A DNA stretch of 64,000 nt from Vanilla planifolia (Eukaryota; Streptophyta; Magnoliopsida; Asparagales; Orchidaceae), in contig CM043868.1 of assembly GCA_023846275.1 (NCBI GenBank), positions 9,567,653-9,631,652 on the forward strand, read 5' to 3'. Positions 51,301-64,000 of this stretch are shown here, in pieces. The notes under the pieces were generated by a model. It was not told where the DNA came from and ran no database searches. It was given only the letters and a program-made list of their open reading frames with translations. The position numbers were made by a program, and so were the translations under genes. The number at the start of each line of letters is the position of its first letter. The first letter of the stretch is position 1.

Positions 51301-53459
51301 TAAGATCATGTGATGCAAATGTTGATAGTATGCCTTTCTCCCTTTGTCTCAATAAAAATGATGTTGCAAAGTTTTATGGGTATTTTTTATAATTATACTA
51401 TATCAATATTATAAGGATAGTATAATTAATTTGTTCTATATGTATTTTATCATATGATCCACTTATTTGTACAATATGAATAAAGAGAGCTATGGATGTT
51501 TCCTTGGAGGGGCACTATAAACCACCCCTCTAATCATAGAAAATATATTGTTGGTGACAAATGATAGAGTGGGAATCAATTAATAATCATTAGAAAGTAA
51601 ATTTGAGCACTTGTTATATTAGATCATTATCAAAACCATTTTGAGAGAGATCTAAAAATACTTCATTGCAACACTATTTCTATTAAGAGAAAGAAAGAAC
51701 GTACTAGCTAACATCATTCAACATTTATATCACTAGCACTTGTTCCAAGTGGTAAACTCTTTTTTAGTCTTGACATACGGCCTAATAATTATAAGACGTA
51801 TGGCTCAAAATTATTCTTTAAGTATCGTTGGATGATATTTTCCTCTTTTGCCTTTAAGTATCTTGATTTATTGATCTAAGGATTTCATTCATCTATATCA
51901 TGACTATCAATCTAGTTTTATCTACCAATCATTAGAATAATATGTGATAGATTAAGTACACAAGTTATACAAAAAAACAAGACACTTAAAAAAATAAATT
52001 TTTATTATTAAAATAATATACCATCATTGGGGTTTATCGCTACTTATAATCATCTACTATCCTTTTATCTATGCAAATTGTCTCATATTTATTCTCAACC
52101 TCATTTTATCCCTTCAGCCAAAATTAACCAAATACTCAATAATTTAAGTATTTATAACTTGTCTTTTAGTATGTCCTACATAAGATATTTATTTTCTTTT
52201 CATGAAATTCTCAATCATAAACATATATATAATTTCATTCATTCAATGATAAATAAAAAAAACTATAAAGAAATAATGAATATATAATTTTTCTAATAGA
52301 ACAAATATATATCGAATCATATATCAACTAACAAAGTTTATCTAAATTAATAATTAGAAATGTTGTATTCTCTTTGTTTAGATGCTTACTTTTCTCTATT
52401 TTGCCCATAATTCATGAGCAATTCTTAGTATAGTAAAGAGATATCTCTATCATTTTGCTACATTAAAGGAATGATTTTGATAAATGCTGCAATGTTGCAT
52501 GATAGACAATGCCACATATTATCTTTCTATGCAACTTGGAAAGCATCCTTCTTAACGACTCGTGAGAAGTTAGCAAGTTTAGGAATGATCCAACATCTTG
52601 GGTGATGATGCTTGCTATGACATACATGAGGATATCTACATGTCATTTATTGCTCTTTTTATATAATATTATTGGCTATGAATAATAATTTCACAAATAA
52701 TCCTTACTCAAAACAAACCACAACAATGTCCATTACATAGAAATGGGACAGTTTTTTGCATTGATATTTGCAACAATTTTTAAATCTGAAATCTTTTGCA
52801 ATGAAAATATAGATTAGCTCAATTTTTAGAGTGCATCTGTTTAGGCATATCATGTTCTAAGTATTATATATTTTACTAGATGATGTCAACTCCTGATTGT
52901 GTAACTCAGACTTTGTTGCATAACTAAGTCTGTAAATTAAAGTTGAAATGAATGTAGATTGAAAAAAAAACCAATTAGAACTGAAGAAATACTGAATTGA
53001 AACCGCTAAAAAAAATTAAAATGCTTAAGAACAGAATTACTTGGAAGAATTGATCTACTTCAAGATTGAACTGCCATCTTATGGGTTGGTGAGGCTTGGT
53101 GCATCATCTTCGAGCAAATTTTTACTGTTGAGCTTCATTGTTTGTGTAGTGGCATGGTAATTAGTTTGCACATAATTGTGACTTTTCTTGACTTTTTGTC
53201 ATAGCAACAAACTAACCCACATGTACAGAAATTCTAACAGGTCAATCGAGGAATCAATTTTGTAGATAATAGAATTTCAATTTCAGGTTAGAAAGGGTAA
53301 TTTCCATCAATTGCCATACCAATTCATGAACCTATTTATGGTTCTCAACATTGAATGAACGTTAACACATCCAAACTAATTAAAATGAATGCAAGAAGTT
53401 AACAACTCTCAATGTGGTGACAAACAAACTTGCTACAAGAAATAGAAGATGAAACCGTT
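46361..53459. other. AT-rich intergenic DNA downstream of the kinase gene
   Basis: I see no intact gene. The last few hundred bases (about 53000-53459) probably include the 3' UTR of the minus-strand kinase gene, but no clear polyadenylation signal could be chosen. The frame at 52027-52287 is AT-driven, with no domain. Confidence 0.45.
48300..48370. repeat. Compound TG/TA/TATG microsatellite
   Basis: A (TG)n run is followed by (TA)n and then by (TATG)n-like units. The minus-strand frame at 48503-48273, with alternating Thr-His and Tyr-Ile, is a translation of this repeat. Confidence 0.95.
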
Positions 53460-56400
53460 TCAAGTTTCATGCATTGATCTCGCAGAAACTCTTGTTTTGG
53501 GAGAGCGATTGGAAGCATGAGCCGTCCCATGTCCTTCATAACGATCTTTAGGCGGCAGTCCAGGGTGAACTGGAGCTTTTCCATGACTTCGAGCCTTGTT
53601 CCGATGTGAAACACCCTTTGGTTCCCTCAAATGACCTTTAACAGATTCAATCTCTTCAAGAGTCTCGACAACTTCCTTCATCGATGGACGACTTTTGGGC
53701 ACTCCGGCCAGGCATCTAAGAGTGAGCTGAGCCGCCTGAAAAGCTCCTTTTAAAGGATATTCCCCATCAAGTCTGGGATCCATCAGACAAGGCAGCTTCC
53801 TCCTTTCTGCTAGAAATGGTTTTGCCCACTCTACTAAGCTATACTGCCCATCATAATACCTTGGGTCGAGTGCTCGCCTACCAGATAGCATCTCCAACAA
53901 GACAACTCCGAATCCATACACATCGCTTTTGACATACAAATGACCTGTAATGGCAAATGGGCAATACAATTTAAAGATGGAAAGATGTTATACAGACGAT
54001 GGGTCAAAAGCATATTAAAATAAAATACTAATCTAGAGCATCAATTTTATGAAGTTTCAATCAATCCAATGTATGATTACATCATCTAAGTTATTTAAAT
54101 AGTATGGGGGCATTTGGCTCTATGTGAATGTTATGTTAGTCAAATCTTTTACATGTTAAGTTTGACCGGTATTTCAAATAATAGAATTAAATACTACGAC
54201 TTTATAAATCAAAATGATATCTATGCATCATTTAAATATGGGTCAAATCTAGATGTCGAGACTTGTGATTTTAGAATGTTAAAAAAAACGCTATTTAATA
54301 TTAAAATCACAAAAAAATATGAACTTCTAGAAAATATCAACATCTAGCCATCCAAATAACAGCCAATCAAATACCATCTCAAATTCAAAGAGCAAAGAAC
54401 ACAAGGAATACAAAATTCACATACTTCACATCTTATAACTTATTTGTGTTCTATTCCTAGCAATTTGCTAAATTTCAATTCATCAGTTCACAACAAAACA
54501 AATGAAGAAAAATTCTAATATTGTCCATTTATTTTGCTTTTGTCGACTTATTTGGAATGGTACATGTAATCCAAAGACAAACAAATCACACATGTTCGAT
54601 AAAAAGGCTTTTTAGATACCTGTAGCAACATATTCAGGAGCTGCATAACCGTATGTGCCCAAGATTCTAGTAGTAACATGAGATTTACTACCCATCGGTC
54701 CATTCTTCGCCAACCCAAAATCAGAAAGCTTCGCATTGTAATTCTAAACCAAACAGCAAAGTCAGGTACCCATGTCAATACAAGTACTGTTTTAAATGAT
54801 TTAGATCTGAAAATGTTACTAAGTATTGATTAGTACAGAATCGAGGAGAATGTTGGAGGCCTTGAAGTCACGGTATATAATCCGTTTCTCCAAAGAATGG
54901 AGGAATGCCAAACAACGTGCTGCACCAATAGCTATCTTTAGCCTTAAGTTCCATGAGAGAGTTTCAAACGACGACCCTTCTGCCAAAGGAAACACTTTTT
55001 AGTGAGCTATATGTCAACAAGACAATGCTATACTTATGTTTGTGGCACATAAAGGTTTTCCACACTTTTTTGCTTTTTGGTTAGTTCAGAACCATTATGA
55101 AATTTCACGAAGAAAACAATATGAGAAAGAGAACTATTACGAGAAGTTATATTTAACCATTTTAGGGGCTGCTTCTTTTGTTAATGTTTTCATGTAATTT
55201 TATGTTATTTAAAATATTTAATGTTTAATTCTATGATATCTTTAAGTATATTAAAATTTATAATTTTACCATCCAAAAATGATATCAAGATTTCACTAAA
55301 ATTTTGATATTGATCATTTTGATGTTAAAAACAAGAATATAAGATTATTTAAATAGAATTGGACCGAACAATAAAAAGCATATTATCAAGATTTAATTGA
55401 TATTGACATCTAGAAAAAATTTTAATATAGACGTCAATGTCATCCAAAATAAACTCAACCAAATGTCCCTTTTGACAAAAGTGAACCTTAAACAAGCAAG
55501 ATCTACCACTTAGAAAAGAGTACCATAATGTCTGTGGTACAAGAACAAGATTACTCACTTCTAAATAGGTGGTTTTCTAGGCTTCCTTTTGTCATAAACT
55601 CATAAACAAGGAGTAGCTCCTTCTCTTCCCAGCAATACCCCAAAAGCCTCACTAGATTGGGATGAGAAAGACTTCCCAGGGAATTAACCTCTGACTGCAC
55701 CACAAGTAGCATGCAGAAATAAGGCTCCAAAAATTACCAAAAGAAATATACTAATGCTTAAAAATTTTTTTCTTATCAATTGAAAAGAAATATCATTAAT
55801 TTCCACTAAAATTCACATCGCAGGAAAAGGAACGATTGAAATATGTTTAACTTTGTCAGCTTCAAAACAAATGAAAGAACTTGCATGAAGAAAGTTTTGC
55901 TACTCCTACAAATGGATGAATTTATGTCACAAAGATTTGAGCAATCACCTGCCATTCCTCCAAACCTTGCATGCTCTCAGAATCCAGTCTCTTCACGGCA
56001 ACAACCATGCCTAATCCACTCTTCGATGGAGCGAAAGTCTTCTCATCGAGCCATCCCTTAAATACCTTCCCGAATCCACCTTCTCCCAAAACGGTATCAG
56101 GCTTAAAATTCTTCGTCGCTTGCCTTAATTCTGCAAATGTAAATGTGCGAAGGTTCGGCGCCTCAAGTATCCTACCGTCAGGAAACACCTCATCGATAGT
56201 CACTCCACTGCTAGTGGATTGCTCAAATGTGCTTCCGCTAGACGTTGATAGCGTCCCAGTGGTGGTGGTGCTTCTGCTTGCTTTTGATGTTGACGGCCCT
56301 GGAAGTAAAGGCAGGAAAGATTGAGCATAGTTCATCAGAACGGTAAAAAATGTAGACTCGAGGAAGAATTTTTAGGGGAAAATAACACACCAACATTTGA

Positions 56401-56563
56401 AAGAAAAGAATCCAAGTATTAATTTGAACAGAGAACAAGAACTTCAGAGAAAGACAGGAAAGGCAGAGAAGCGACGAGACCAACCCTCAAGCTAGATTTC
56501 TGTACCTGAAAGGGCGTTTGTCGTGCTCACGAACTTATGAGAGAAACCTAAGCAGTTCCCCAT
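53460..56563 (-). CDS. RLCK VII (PBL/PIX13-like) protein kinase, six exons
   Basis: Serine/threonine receptor-like cytoplasmic kinase. RLCK VII members relay signals from cell-surface immune and developmental receptors at the plasma membrane. The predicted exons are 56563-56506, 56298-55949, 55694-55559, 54979-54837, 54743-54620 and 53944-53460. All junctions are GT-AG, and phases join to 1296 nt and 431 residues. The start MGNCLGFS gives Gly2 for N-myristoylation and Cys4 for palmitoylation. A Ser/Thr-rich linker covers about 20-55. Kinase motifs are [11 protein letters not shown] (91-101), VAVK with Lys122, alpha-C Glu138, YRDFKASN (217-224, Asp219, RD type), DFG at 237-239, activation-loop SHVTTR (250-255) and [10 protein letters not shown] (258-267). 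A basic, His/Pro-rich tail follows from about residue 385. [20 protein letters not shown] and [19 protein letters not shown] point to the PIX13 branch. No defect seen; transcript support is not available here. Confidence 0.93.
54105..54365. mobile_element. MITE-like insertion in kinase intron 5
   Basis: The block begins gggggcatttggctct and ends catctagccatccaaataac, whose complement starts gttatttggatggc. These ends resemble the imperfect terminal inverted repeats of small hAT-type MITEs. It shares a catctag...catccaaa.taa end with the block in intron 3. No exact 8-bp target duplication was confirmed. It lies in the 675-bp intron between exons 5 and 6. Confidence 0.4.
55164..55470. mobile_element. 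MITE-like insertion in kinase intron 3
   Basis: The block begins aggggctgcttcttttg and ends ccatccaaaataaactcaac caaatgtccct, whose complement starts agggacatttggttgag. It is related in its right part to the block in intron 5. It occupies much of the 579-bp third intron and leaves the splice sites untouched. The ends are imperfect and a target-site duplication is unproven. Confidence 0.4.
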
Positions 56564-56870
56564 GGATGCTGACTTTGTGCTTCCCCTTCCTACAGATTTC
56601 GTCGTCCTCCCTCTTGTTCTTCAGAACACCCTCTATGAGGAGCTATTAGAACCTTGAATGGCTCCAAGAAGAATATCGTACAGACGGAGAAGACTTCGAC
56701 TTATAGGGCCATCAACATAGGCTCCGTCGTAGACAAGGCCATGGCACATTAATGCGACGGCTCAGAAGTCTGCAACCAGTTGCAGTTTTCCCACTAGAAA
56801 TAGTCATCTATCGGGCTCAAAACAGCTTGTTAAGAATTCACGCAATGAAGAAACGACACGAGTTTTATTG
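56564..56870 (-). promoter_or_regulatory. Kinase gene 5' UTR and core promoter
   Basis: GC-richer than its surroundings. On the minus strand a TATA-like ccctataagtcgaag lies at about 56698-56712, about 140 bp before the ATG, followed by a purine-rich leader (gaacaagagggaggacgac). No upstream ATG was noticed between the TATA-like site and the start codon. The strong fall in GC content beyond about 56870 marks the likely end of the gene-associated region. Confidence 0.5.
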
Positions 56871-59800
56871 CTGACCAAAACAAAATGATCAAATTTTATT
56901 TTTAGAAAATTTACATAACAGTTATTAAATATTAAGTAAACTAATAAATAATTTATTTATATCTTTAAAATTAATATAAATTTTCTATATGCATAGTCAA
57001 GTTAAAAAAGTTTAATTATATTTAAATAAATTAAATAATTTATTAAATGTTTTTTAAAAAAATTAGAACATTTAAAAAAATTAAAAATGATACTAAAAAA
57101 GAAAATAAGGTAAGTCCGAAGCCAAAGCTGACTAAAACTATAGAAATTGATAGGAACTCACCTAAATATGGTTTGCTTTTGGCATGATGTCATATCAAGT
57201 TCTGTCGAAATTGACAAACGATTCCATTAACCTTTTGTTTTATTTGAAATTGTTATTTTTTTAAATATTTATTGCAGTTGTAAAAACTTTTTAAAATTTT
57301 AAAAAATAAGAATACTTTAAACTTTATTAAAAGTTCTTTAAACATAATAAAAAAAGAAAAAAAATATTGAAGCTATTAAAATAATAAAAAACAAATTTTG
57401 ATTATAGAAATATCTGATAAGGTGGCATATTCATAATATTTAAAATTTAGGCATGATATAAATTACAAAAGTATACATTAAATATAGATATGCAAATTCT
57501 ATTTATTTTAAAAAAATATTAGGGTGCAAAATTTTCTAACAACAATATTTTTTAATATTTTCTTAAATTATATAATATTAATAGACGACTGTTAAATAAT
57601 AATTATTAGTATTGGGGTAGATATCATCAAAAAGGATGACATTGATTACTTGTTCATGAACAATTGTTAGTTATATTGCTTGACAATTTTGTTTGAAGCT
57701 ATGGAGATGACATTGTGGTTGTTGATTTTGCATAGATTGAAATAGAGCCTAATCAACTAATTAGAAAATATGTCATAGATAAATGATTTAGTATAATTTA
57801 CAAGAAAACAATATCAATAATAAATAATATGAAATTGATATTCTTATTTTGACTGATTCTAATGAAATTTAATATTAAAAGATAATGAAGGTAACATTTT
57901 AATAACACAAACAAGAAGCAAGATCTTATTTGTACTTAATAAGAGTTAATCAAAGAGAATTTGAGATAAACAATTACTCTTCAAGGTGACAAGGGACCTA
58001 CACAATAATGATGGGTCATAAAGAGTGCACAAATTAACTTATACTTGCTCATATTATCTATTGGTTCACATGTGGTTGTACTAAATATGACTTGTAATCA
58101 GTTTGTTTCTAACTACCTTACAATCACACATTATAAAGAGCATATATTGGTAACTTCTATGCTATTCATGACATAAAAAGTCATGCCCTATTTGATCCAC
58201 AACTCAATGATATATGAATATTAACACAAAAATCAAGTAATATCAAAGAAATACAAACAGGTGATGAAGAAGCACAATTCCAAAGGGACATTTTTAAAGC
58301 AAACAATACTTATCCAATTTAAAGCTAATAGCTATTGCACATAAGTATACCTAAAGGCCCAAATATAAATAGACATATCCATTACTCTACATATAATATT
58401 ACTCTATATATAATATATTACAAATCATCCTCTCTAATCACACCACAGGCACTCTAGCATGACTTCTCCCAATAGCTACCTATTTTCTCATCTCTTTATA
58501 TGTCAATGGCATGAATTATAATATACAAAATTAATTAGCTTACATAACTCAATAGAAAAACTATTATTTACAGATAATAAATGAAAAATAAAATAAAATA
58601 AAGAGCTGTCCATAATAATAAAAAATAATAATAAAATATGACATCTAAATAATAAATATGTAAGAGAATATGAATATGTTAAAAACTATAAGTGTTGTCT
58701 TCCCATAAGAGGGGGGAGAATTGTACTTTTCAAGTTATTTAAGTAATCCTAAAGAAAACTTTGAAATCTTTAGATTAATATTATTTATATTAAAGATTTC
58801 TTTTAAAAAGCTCTTGTTTAACTTTGAAAATATTTGTGTAACAATTATAATAAGTAATAAACTCAAATATTTTAAAGTAAATTGATAAATGCACAAGCCT
58901 TTATCCATCGTTAACCATGAAAAACTAGGCTTAGTAAACTCAAGATTCACAATGATCAAAAAGTAACTCCAAAGAGTTAATTAGAAGATGGCCTATAACA
59001 ATCGCAAAACAAGAGAGAATACAAAGAATAAAGACAAAATCCAATACAACATCTTAATAATAAAAGTTATATAATGAATACTTAAAACAAATGCAAAATA
59101 CAAGAAACATACTAAATATATAAATAGAAAAATGTTACCAATGATAGTTGAAAAGGACATAAGCAGAATGAAAGCACAAACAACTTTAAGAAAGAATTCC
59201 AAGAACTTTGAAAATAAAAAATCTTATACACATTATTATAATGCTAAAAATGAAGCTTTCTTATTGAATATTTTTGCATTAAATTTTTTTCTCAAGGTTT
59301 ATTAACCTATTAATAGTCATAGAGCACTCATAAAGTTAAATAAGATAATCTTAATAACTATAATCCATTTCTTAAAAATGTTAAATAAACACTTATGGAT
59401 TTTTACTACTCATCATGATGCATAATGGCATTAATATGAATTATCTAGACCATACAATTAAAATTAGCATACCTTTAAAAATTCTTAAGTTCAAATGCAC
59501 GAAAGATATGTTCATATATAAGACTTAAATATGCCATATGATAAAAAAATATCATATTGTACAAAACTTTTGGAATTTTTTTTTTAGACTAAAAATTTGA
59601 TTATACTTTAGGATAATAATTATTATACCATACAAAATTTTTAAGATTTCTATTTCACTCATCATTCATAATCTAATGATTGATCATATTATATGACAAC
59701 ATGATAGTATATTGTATGAAGGTTTTTAGTATTCTTTCATCTCATTATTCTTAGCCTAAAAATTGATCATACAATACAAAAGTATCTATATTATCACCTG

Positions 59801-60659
59801 AATTAACGCACTATCAATTAGAAGTATTTTATCAATATAAATTAATTTTACTACATAATATAAAAGATTATATTATATAATGAATTGAAATTCTTATTGA
59901 CTTATTGAATTTTGACTCATTTTATTATCTTTTATATACTTTTTTTTATTCTAGTCCTATTGTACAACAAAGATACCATATCATACAAGTTTAGCATATT
60001 TGAAGAAACAAGTTTTTATTATGCTCTTTTATATGATTAAGTTTTCAATGATGAAAAGATATTAGAAAAATATTAGATTAAGGTGCATACATAAGATGAC
60101 TTAAGATAGAAATTCCAAATGATTTGAGCATGAGTACAACCTTAAGTGCTACAAGTAAAGATTATATTGGCTTTAACATTTTGACATACCAAATTAAAAT
60201 AAAAAATTTTCATGTTGGTTACCACTTATTAAGAGTAAGGTTCCTTTAAGGGTTCATCACTTGTGAGTTGCACATCTTTTATTATGTCATATAGTGAGAT
60301 ATAATGCCATCACATCTTGAATAATTATTATATTTTAAGCTTCCTAAGACATCAAATTCAAATAACATTAGTAAACTTTATCATATGATTTTGTTATCAA
60401 CCAAATCCTATATCTGATTACAAGGATAACAAAAGCTGCAATCACATAAAGTATATAGTAGATGCAAAGCTATATGAACAAGAAAAACATATGATAGATG
60501 TTGAATTATGATCATATCCATTTATATTCTTATTCTATCATTATAATTTATTAATTTAGATACTTTTCAATTCTCATATTTCTCCTAATTTGTGCATCTC
60601 TTATTATTCATATTTTTCATAGTTTCTATTTTTTTCTCAAACAATCATTATTTTAAGGC
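56871..60659. other. AT-rich intergenic DNA with retroelement-like fragments
   Basis: No gene supported. About 58480-58640 weakly resembles the dispersed repeat at 27545 and 30375. About 59450-60080 shares the tatgatac/gtatgat word theme with 26.6-27.5 and 32-33 kb. Minus-strand frames at 58959-58735 and 59202-58993 are AT-driven, with hydrophobic low-complexity translations. Confidence 0.4.
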
Positions 60660-60775
60660 CATAAAATCTCATATCATATTTCATTATATCATATTATCTA
60701 ACATATTATCATATCATATCATATCATATCATATTACATCATATCATCTAACATATTATCATATTATATAGACCT
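60660..60775. repeat. (CATAT)n-type tandem repeat
   Basis: Repeated atcat units form runs such as catatcatatcatatcat, interrupted twice by a ctaacatattatcatat block that is itself repeated. Confidence 0.9.
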
Positions 60776-63700
60776 TAGTAATAAGCATAACATTCTTAAA
60801 ATAGACTTATAGTCCTATTTAGCTTTATACTTGATGCGTGCAATCACCAAATTGTATCTATTTTACTCATTCGTCACTTATAGTGATAATGAGTCTACTC
60901 TACTCAATTAATAGCAATCATGGAGCTCCATTATGATAACTAAATAAAAGGTCTGTTGTCAATAGTACCATTTCATTTTATTTTTTTCTTCTATTTAATC
61001 TTTACCTACTAGCTTTTAGTTATATTGGTGTTATATCATCTTTGCTCATTTGGCTCTTATGATAATGAGACTGAAGTTATACTCAACCTATAATGACAAT
61101 TGAGTTTGGATTTTATTGATGATGTCATTAAGAAAATACCTTATTCCCTTTATAACATCATCTTATCTAGCATTTTAATACCATATTGGTATAATATAAT
61201 AAGAGGCTTATATAACCTAACTTATATCATAATATCATGACATGTCATCATAACATATCAACTATCTTAAGGATCATACAACTTATTTTTCTTTCATTTT
61301 GATTTCTCCTCTTATTTCTCTTACGATCTATATATTTACTCTTTTATGTTCTAATATATTTATTCTGATTAAATATATTATCTTGATACATATAATTTAA
61401 TTTCAAAACATACAAAAGATAATACTAAAAATATGTTACACATTAGTATAACATAATGCATAAACAAAACAAGGCCAAGTCATGCACATGATTATGAAAT
61501 ATTAAAGGGTGTGTAACAATAATATATGACATAACAATTATACTTAGTTTTTGTACCTAATTTCCTTTGGAATAATCTACTTTTATTTTTGTCTTTGAGC
61601 TTCCTACACATAGAAATCATATACAATTTCTTTAATAACATGCTCATTTTGCAACTTACAAAATGCTTTAAAACTTCAATTTACTCCTAGCATTAAGATC
61701 TACAAATTCTCCCAAAAATAGCTACCATATATACTACCCTTCCCCTCTCATGTATGATACATTTAGGCTAACATATTGTAAGTCAGGCATAGTACAAGAT
61801 GCATCTTCTATATATTGAGCTTGGTGTATTGTATGTTGGGTCCAAAAATAGCCTATATCATCAAAAATCACCCTATTTGCCACAAACTAAAACTTCACTT
61901 AAAGATCAAACAAAAATCATAACTTAGAGAAAGAATTCTCATAATAAAACTTAAATACATAAGAGGCCTCACTAAAATAAAAAAAACTAACTAAAACATG
62001 CATGTATACATCTAGAGCATTAAGATCATTACTTAACCAAAATCCTTTAATGTTAGAATCAATAAGCAATAAAAAACATCAAGAGAAAGTCTTTTACCAT
62101 ACAAAACTTTAATTCACAAAAACTTCAAATAAAAACACTTTTAATTTACTTAAGATTTCTTAAAGACCCTAACTAGAACTACTTTGACTTCCTCACTTCC
62201 GATTACAACTAATCTTGCTCACCAAAAGTTTCCTAAAAGATATATGAAACAATTCTATTCTTGCTCATCATTCCTCTAATTTGCAACCATTATTATATGA
62301 ATTCTTCCTAAAGGTAGCTCCTACACAAAATTACCTAACTCAAGGGTAGTAATCTAGATAAAACAATGAGGGGAGGGCTTAACAACTCACCTTATTGGCT
62401 GAACAATGATACCTTGCTCACTTGATTTGGAAATAACTCACTCCTTGTTGCAAAGCTTTGTTTTCTTCTTCCAACTAAGAATTCACCTCCTCAATAGCCC
62501 TTGCATAGCTTTTAAATTACATTGCTTCTTCTTCTTTAGTTGATAGCACCTACAAGTTGTAGCTACTTAGCACCATCTTTAATAAAAGAAAAGCTTCTTC
62601 CTGTTCTCTAATTCTTCTCTAGCAACACATTACAACCTCTACTATTGCAATGCTTGCACATGTTTTCTATAGCCTTCACTTCTTCTCTTACAAAATTACT
62701 TCTCTATTGTAATTGAAAATCTCATTCTCTTTCTCTTCTCTCATACCAATCAAGGCTATCCCTTCTCTTTTCTTATGCTTAACATTCTTCATCTCCATGC
62801 CAAAGTACTAACTACCTTTCCTTATTCTATAATCTCTATAATTCCATCATGCTCAATGCTTCAAAAACTAATTAAATCACTTAAGCACTAATTAGGTAGC
62901 TAGGTGCACAAAGAAGATGTACACAAGGCTAAATTTTGAGACGTTAGTTTACACACTTTACAAAAATTTTGTTCCAAAATTTAGAACAACTTTTGAGAGT
63001 GGATTCTCATTTCTACATGCACTCTCATAGTGTAAGTCCCTTAAACATTTTATGATACCAATACCATGATTCTCAAACATTCCAACATTGCCTCTCATTA
63101 ATCCTTCTTGATGAAGCATGATTATTGGAATTTAATCTCTTTAAAAATCGTATCCAATCCATTAGCGATTAATTAGGCATAAACACTTAGAAGAAAAATA
63201 CATAAAACATCATCAATTTCACCAACTAGAATGATAGAGCCAAACTATACACTACTTGATTAACTCTCAGAATCTAAATAAAAAATAGCTAACATCTATT
63301 AAGGTATGCATCTCTTCTTAAAATTTCACATTTCTCAATTTCTTGTCAATATCTCTTCAATCTATCTTGAGCTAGTTGAAAACTAGAACTAACAGAGTTC
63401 ACTCAATTGGTACATTCAACTAATAACTTAGAATTACTTAATTCCACTGCTCGCATACAAAAAAATACAAATAATCGAGCATTCTTTTGGAATGAGATGA
63501 TAACTAAAGATTACCTATTTGATCTTATGGCTACAACATATAATAAACATACCCCTTAACAACTAATTCTTGGTCAATTGATAAGAATTATATAGTTAGA
63601 CACCTTAGCTATTAACACTACTAACAAATAACACCATAGTAAAATAACTTAACCTCTTAATGCATCATATTCTCCTTTAGGTTGGATAACAAACTAGATT

Positions 63701-64000
63701 ATATGTTTTAAGAAAATAAACTTACCTTAATTACTAGTAAAATATGACTATAAATCTATTTATAAATTTTAATATTCCATTATTATTAGTACCATTTACT
63801 AGTCATATCTAGCAATTGATCCACTAGTCCTTATTTCACGTTCTCTAAAATATCCAATCATAGGAAAAATTTTCAACTAGCTTCTAGTGCATGATCATTT
63901 TTCAATAAAGAATAACAAATACCAAACTTGCCATTATAATTAATAATTATTTTTCTAAACAAATGTGGTGCTTTGAGCCACTAATTTTGGAACCATTTTT
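60776..64000. other. LTR-like AT-rich DNA to window end
   Basis: No coding frame supported. A T/C-rich stretch at about 62430-62850 resembles the R/U5-like tract at 29100-29290. The minus strand near 63040-63060 reads attggtatcataa, a possible decayed primer binding site of a minus-strand element. Both points are inference from composition and short words. Confidence 0.35.

Noticed and set aside
53399..53614. 71-codon minus-strand frame overlapping the last kinase exon
   Set aside because: It is an alternative frame of the exon that encodes the kinase C-terminal tail.
53945..53969. Start of the last kinase exon at the upstream Met (53969)
   Set aside because: Those codons fall in intron 5. 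The acceptor ttacag at 53945-53950 and phase matching with exon 5 fix the exon start at 53944.
55971..56324. 117-codon plus-strand frame
   Set aside because: It is antisense to kinase exon 2, whose minus-strand translation carries the glycine-rich loop and VAVK.
60660..60775. CRISPR-like array
   Set aside because: It is a simple pentanucleotide tandem repeat in plant DNA, with no spacers or cas genes.

Overview
The window is nuclear DNA from a seed plant. The evidence is GT-AG introns, a Sec1/Munc18 protein closely resembling Arabidopsis SLY1, a plant-specific receptor-like cytoplasmic kinase, and decayed plant-type LINE, Copia and Gypsy-like retroelements in very AT-rich DNA. The SLY1 protein reads slightly more like monocot orthologues, but that is an impression and not a placement.

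Only two genes look intact. The first is SLY1 (9297-11267, plus strand), the SM protein for ER-Golgi SNARE assembly. It reads as one 656-codon frame, but that frame contains an 87-nt stop-free intron (9328-9414). Splicing it gives 627 residues, the length I recall for Arabidopsis SLY1. The second is a six-exon RLCK subfamily VII (PBL/PIX13-like) kinase on the minus strand (56563 down to 53460), reconstructed here exon by exon as 431 residues with all kinase motifs. The two genes are about 42 kb apart and nothing links them functionally.

Layout: 1-2.95 kb is a decayed LINE, cut by the window edge. 5.08-5.75 kb is a Copia-type LTR fragment with a truncated relative at 24.7-25.1 kb. SLY1 sits between two ~2.45 kb direct repeats (6.57-9.04 and 12.78-15.23 kb). 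At 16.6-18.3 and 19.6-21.4 kb are two diverged copies of an intron-containing gene fragment that I cannot identify. 21.7-24.6 kb is a second, different LINE. 25.4-26.0 kb holds a reverse-strand Gag fragment. 26-38 kb is AT-rich DNA made largely of LTR-like fragments, a 65-bp-period minisatellite and microsatellites. 38.1-40.7 kb is a Copia-like element with two LTRs and a gag but no pol. 41-53 kb and 57-64 kb are gene-empty AT-rich DNA with more LTR-like debris. Both long introns of the kinase gene carry related MITE-like insertions.

No rRNA, tRNA, CRISPR, phage or bacterial feature was seen. I found no convincing new biological system. The most interesting items are the stop-free SLY1 intron, the direct repeats around SLY1, the duplicated unidentified gene fragment and the gag-only LTR element.
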